Assembly (NCBI GenBank): GCA_943359415.1
Contig: CALRHQ010000047.1
Location: 1-6,766 of the forward strand
DNA: 6,766 nt
Source of the DNA: Candidatus Peribacteria bacterium
GTDB taxonomy: Bacteria; Patescibacteriota; Gracilibacteria; UBA1369; LOWO2-01-FULL-3
Reading direction: 5' to 3'
The stretch's first letter is position 1, and every line of letters begins with the position of its first letter. The translations under genes were made by a program, and so were the position numbers. The notes under the pieces were generated by a model. It did not search any database and had not been told where the DNA came from. It worked only from the letters and a program-made list of their open reading frames with translations. Of this stretch, positions 4,605 to 6,766 are shown one piece after another.

Positions 4605-5672
4605 ATGGTTAATGGCAATAATGCAAACGTTGTTCAAACGATTCTTGAACTTCCGGATTTGATGAACAACATGCTTCTTTTGTTGTCAGATAAAGAAAAA
4701 GTCGTTATCAATAAAAGGTTCAGCCTCAGTGGTAATGGCAAGCATACATTGGAAGATATCGGCCAAGAATTTGCTGTCACAAGAGAGCGTGTTCGACAAA
4801 TTGAAAAAAGTGCTCTAGCAAAAATGAAACGAAATGTTTTCAATTCCACTCTTCGACATATACATGAGTTTGCTGATGAATGTGTTAGGGCTCACGGTGG
4901 ACTTATGAAAGAAGATAAACTCGTTGAAGCTTTGGTTGATATTATGCCGGCTAATTTTACTGTTGATCAAAATAGTATTCACCTAGCATTAAATCTTCAT
5001 GAAAAGCTTGATTGTGTTGGGAATACAATTAACTTCAATCCTTACGTAAGGGATAAATCTATTTCTGATTATTCTTTAAAATATGCATCTGGACAACTTG
5101 TGAATCAAATGTATCGATATGGAAATGTCAAAAGTGTTGAAAAAGTTCATACTGATTTGAAGGATGCTTTTGATGGAATAAGTTTTGATTTAACGAAAAT
5201 AAAATCTCTGATAGATGTTGATAAAAGGCTTACTCTACTCGACAATGAACTTGTTGGTCTTCTCGAGTGGAGACATGTAAATCCTCGAACTCTTCGAGAT
5301 AAAATTATGTATATTTTGAGAAGTGAGAAAAAGCCAATGCATTTTACAGATATAGCTTCAAGAATTTCCTCTGCAAAATTTGATGGTAGAAATGTAAACA
5401 TGCAGGCTGTTCACAATGAACTGATTAGACATGATCAATTTGTCTTGATTGGACGAGGAATATATGCCCTTAGAGAATGGGGATTTGAAAGCGGTACTGT
5501 TGCAAGTGTTGTCGAGGCGATTCTTAAAGAAAAGAAGGAATTATCTCAAGATGAAATCATCGAGCAAGTTTTGAAACAAAGACAGGTTAAAAAAATTACG
5601 ATAATGTTAGCGCTAAAAAATAGTGAGAAGTTTGAAAGAGTTGGACGAAAAGTTTATAAATTGCGAAAATAG
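4605..5672 (+). CDS. Sigma-70 region 4 / HARE-HTH-like transcription protein
   Basis: A 355-residue protein with a primary-sigma-like region 4 at its N terminus: region 4.1 at about 27-41 (LSDKEKVVINKRF) and region 4.2 at 48-76, whose recognition helix VTRERVRQIEKSAL (58-71) closely matches the -35-reading helix of E. coli sigma-70, including the TRER-RQIE residues. Sigma regions 1.2, 2 and 3, needed for -10 recognition, DNA opening and most core binding, are absent. Residues about 85-147 look like a divergent winged helix. Residues 226-292 match the HARE-HTH fold seen in the Firmicutes RNA polymerase delta subunit: RTLRDKIMYIL, then PMHFTDIASRI, then the wing LIGRGIYALREWG. Residues 296-355 form a further winged-helix-like unit ending in VGRKVYKLRK. 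It is probably a cytoplasmic transcription or nucleoid-associated regulator that touches DNA at several points. It has its own promoter, and a bidirectional terminator follows. Domain assignment is strong for region 4, good for HARE-HTH; function is inferred. Confidence 0.88.
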   Translation: MVNGNNANVVQTILELPDLMNNMLLLLSDKEKVVINKRFSLSGNGKHTLEDIGQEFAVTRERVRQIEKSALAKMKRNVFNSTLRHIHEFADECVRAHGGLMKEDKLVEALVDIMPANFTVDQNSIHLALNLHEKLDCVGNTINFNPYVRDKSISDYSLKYASGQLVNQMYRYGNVKSVEKVHTDLKDAFDGISFDLTKIKSLIDVDKRLTLLDNELVGLLEWRHVNPRTLRDKIMYILRSEKKPMHFTDIASRISSAKFDGRNVNMQAVHNELIRHDQFVLIGRGIYALREWGFESGTVASVVEAILKEKKELSQDEIIEQVLKQRQVKKITIMLALKNSEKFERVGRKVYKLRK

Positions 5673-5821
5673 ATTTTGAAAAAAGGAAGCATCCGGAAAT
5701 ACTTTTAAGAAACGGTGCTTCCTTTTTTTGTATATATTTGTTGTAAAAATTGAACGCAATCATTTTTCAAAAGTATTTCCGGATGCTTCCAAACACCATA
5801 AAATCTATTTCGCGATAAACT
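5651..5821. repeat. Long inverted repeat in the convergent 3' region, 22-bp perfect core
   Basis: Segment 5685-5706 is perfectly complementary to 5769-5790 (22 bp, beginning GGAAGCATCCGG). Similarity continues outward: AAATAGATTTT at 5667-5677 against 5800-5810, GCG at 5663-5665 against 5811-5813, and AGTTTAT at 5651-5657 against 5815-5821, with small gaps and one diverged patch. The left arm thus includes the last codons and stop of the sigma-like gene, while the right arm abuts the stop of the TPR gene. This is more than a terminator needs and suggests an inverted duplication of the 3' end of the sigma-like gene, or an amplification artefact. Confidence 0.85.
5679..5729. terminator. Bidirectional terminator between convergent genes
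   Basis: GGAAGCA (5685-5691) pairs with TGCTTCC (5716-5722), then, past one bulged T, CCG (5693-5695) pairs with CGG (5713-5715). Six A (5679-5684) and seven T (5723-5729) flank the stem, so it can stop plus-strand RNA from the sigma-like gene and minus-strand RNA from the TPR gene. On the minus strand the distal copy at 5769-5790 offers an alternative 22-bp stem ending at the same T6 tail. Confidence 0.85.
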
Positions 5822-6745
5822 TTATATAACAGTAAAATTTCCCTTATTCTTTTCGTAATCTATTTTTTCTGAAGTTTGATCTTTTGTAAGTAGATCAACT
5901 GTTTCATCACGAGATTGTTCGTAAAACTTGGATTTCGCCTCTTCAAGAATGTCTTTTATTGTACTATTGTTTGGGTCTGTTTGAAGAATTTCTTCTGCGA
6001 CCTTAATAGCTTCTGAGTATTTATTTATTTTCATAAGTGTCGACAAATAATTCTCTCCTTTGTAAACAAACTCACCTTTGTTCTGCATTTGTGTTTCATT
6101 TTGTCTTCTTCTAGTTTTTTGATCTAAGTCTATTATTCTTGAATTTTTTTCATCTATCTTTTTTAATTCATCTATAAAATTATAGATGACGTCGAATTTA
6201 TCTGAATCTATCAGTTCTTTTTTATCTTTTATTCTTTTCTCTATCAGTTTATCTCTAAATTCTGTAACGAGTTTTTTTGTTACATCATCCGTTGAATTAT
6301 TTGTTTCTAAAAAATATAATTCGTCTATCATTCTTTCTGGGGATTCCTCAAATATTTTTGTTAGTCTTGCTCTTTGATTTTTTTCGAATTCTTTGCTTAA
6401 CTCTTCGATTTGCTCTTTATATTTTTCTTGAGCTTCGATAATGAGATCATTTAATTTATTATTATTTTTTGATACTTGGAGTAGCGGCTCCAACTTTTTT
6501 AATATTGCAGCATATTTTTTTTCGTCCCATAAAGGCTTTAGTTCACCTATCGTTTTTTCTATTACTTTATCATTTTCTTCTTCTACAGCTTCTTCTATCT
6601 TTATTTTTAATTTTAAAAACCTATGTTCTCCAGGCATTTTATCCAGAAGTTTTACGCACATTTCATAGGCCTGCTTGAATTTTTTTTCTGAAAGCAGACT
6701 TTGTATGTTTTGCTCTAATTGATCAAAATATGGTGAATCTGACAC
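5822..6745 (-). CDS. Charged helical protein with four degenerate TPR-like repeats
   Basis: A 307-residue cytoplasmic-looking protein without a signal peptide or membrane helix, very rich in Lys and Glu. Four segments share a TPR-like helix-turn-helix pattern, [charged]-KK/KY/KF-x2-A or hydrophobic, then LL or EIL, then an Asp/Asn-rich turn and a second helix: about residues 18-53 (LSEKKFKQAYEMC), 73-108 (WDEKKYAAILKKL), 179-214 (IDSDKFDVIYNFI) and 238-273 (MKINKYSEAIKVA). Only the last, with DPNN in the turn, is close to the TPR consensus. The stretch 104-175 may be coiled coil. Such proteins act as binding scaffolds; no enzyme motif is present and no partner can be named. The start codon is GTG at 6745, the best in-frame choice, since it is preceded by an A-rich leader similar to that of the ATPase gene. 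It converges on the sigma-like gene. Confidence 0.8.
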   Translation of the reverse strand: MSDSPYFDQLEQNIQSLLSEKKFKQAYEMCVKLLDKMPGEHRFLKLKIKIEEAVEEENDKVIEKTIGELKPLWDEKKYAAILKKLEPLLQVSKNNNKLNDLIIEAQEKYKEQIEELSKEFEKNQRARLTKIFEESPERMIDELYFLETNNSTDDVTKKLVTEFRDKLIEKRIKDKKELIDSDKFDVIYNFIDELKKIDEKNSRIIDLDQKTRRRQNETQMQNKGEFVYKGENYLSTLMKINKYSEAIKVAEEILQTDPNNSTIKDILEEAKSKFYEQSRDETVDLLTKDQTSEKIDYEKNKGNFTVI

Positions 6746-6766
6746 TTTTGTTTTTTATTTGTTCTG

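Noticed and set aside
5651..5821. Insertion-sequence ends or a miniature transposon as the source of the inverted repeat.
   Set aside because: No flanking target duplication is visible, the loop has no transposase remnant, and the outer arm coincides with coding sequence.
1..6766. UGA recoding to glycine, as in Gracilibacteria and SR1.
   Set aside because: All complete genes read through at normal lengths with the standard code, and none needs an in-frame TGA.

Overview
The window looks like part of an AT-rich genome of the Patescibacteria (Candidate Phyla Radiation, CPR). This rests on gene content and style, not on a marker gene: a membrane-anchored VirD4/HerA-like ATPase, a small three-helix membrane protein, a receiver-less OmpR/PhoB-type winged-helix protein, a protein joining sigma-70 region 4 to HARE-HTH-like modules, and no Shine-Dalgarno sequence at any of the seven starts. 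The class or species cannot be named from the sequence. TGA is not needed as a sense codon in any gene here.

Layout. (1) Positions 1-1494, minus strand: the N-terminal 498 residues of a membrane-anchored P-loop ATPase that runs off the left edge, with a strong extended -10 promoter just upstream. (2) Positions 1495-1849: a gene-free stretch with many complementary segments, including a three-way junction, several hairpins and a long-range pairing, so a candidate structured RNA of unknown strand. (3) Positions 1850-4018, minus strand: a three-gene operon read as D-aminoacyl-tRNA deacylase (dtd), glycyl-tRNA synthetase (glyS) and a small membrane protein; dtd and glyS overlap by 8 bp. (4) Positions 4019-4192: a divergent control region with a candidate dtd promoter inside an inverted repeat and a terminator-like hairpin. 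(5) Positions 4193-5672, plus strand: two DNA-binding proteins, the stand-alone winged-helix protein and the sigma-region-4/HARE-HTH protein, whose start-proximal leaders share a pyrimidine-rich element. (6) Positions 5673-5821: a convergent terminator region dominated by a 22-bp perfect inverted repeat, with similarity reaching into the end of the sigma-like gene. (7) Positions 5822-6745, minus strand: a charged helical protein with four degenerate TPR-like repeats, starting at GTG.

How the parts may work together. dtd and glyS form a translation-quality pair: DTD removes D-amino acids and also glycine from tRNA, while GlyRS charges tRNA-Gly, so fixed stoichiometry would make sense. The two plus-strand regulators look like a small transcription module: one resembles a response-regulator output domain without a receiver, the other keeps the -35-reading part of a primary sigma factor but has none of its -10-reading or core-binding regions. 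The shared leader suggests joint control. The most unusual items are the sigma-like protein, the shared leader, the structured spacer at 1560-1800 and the inverted repeat at 5651-5821.
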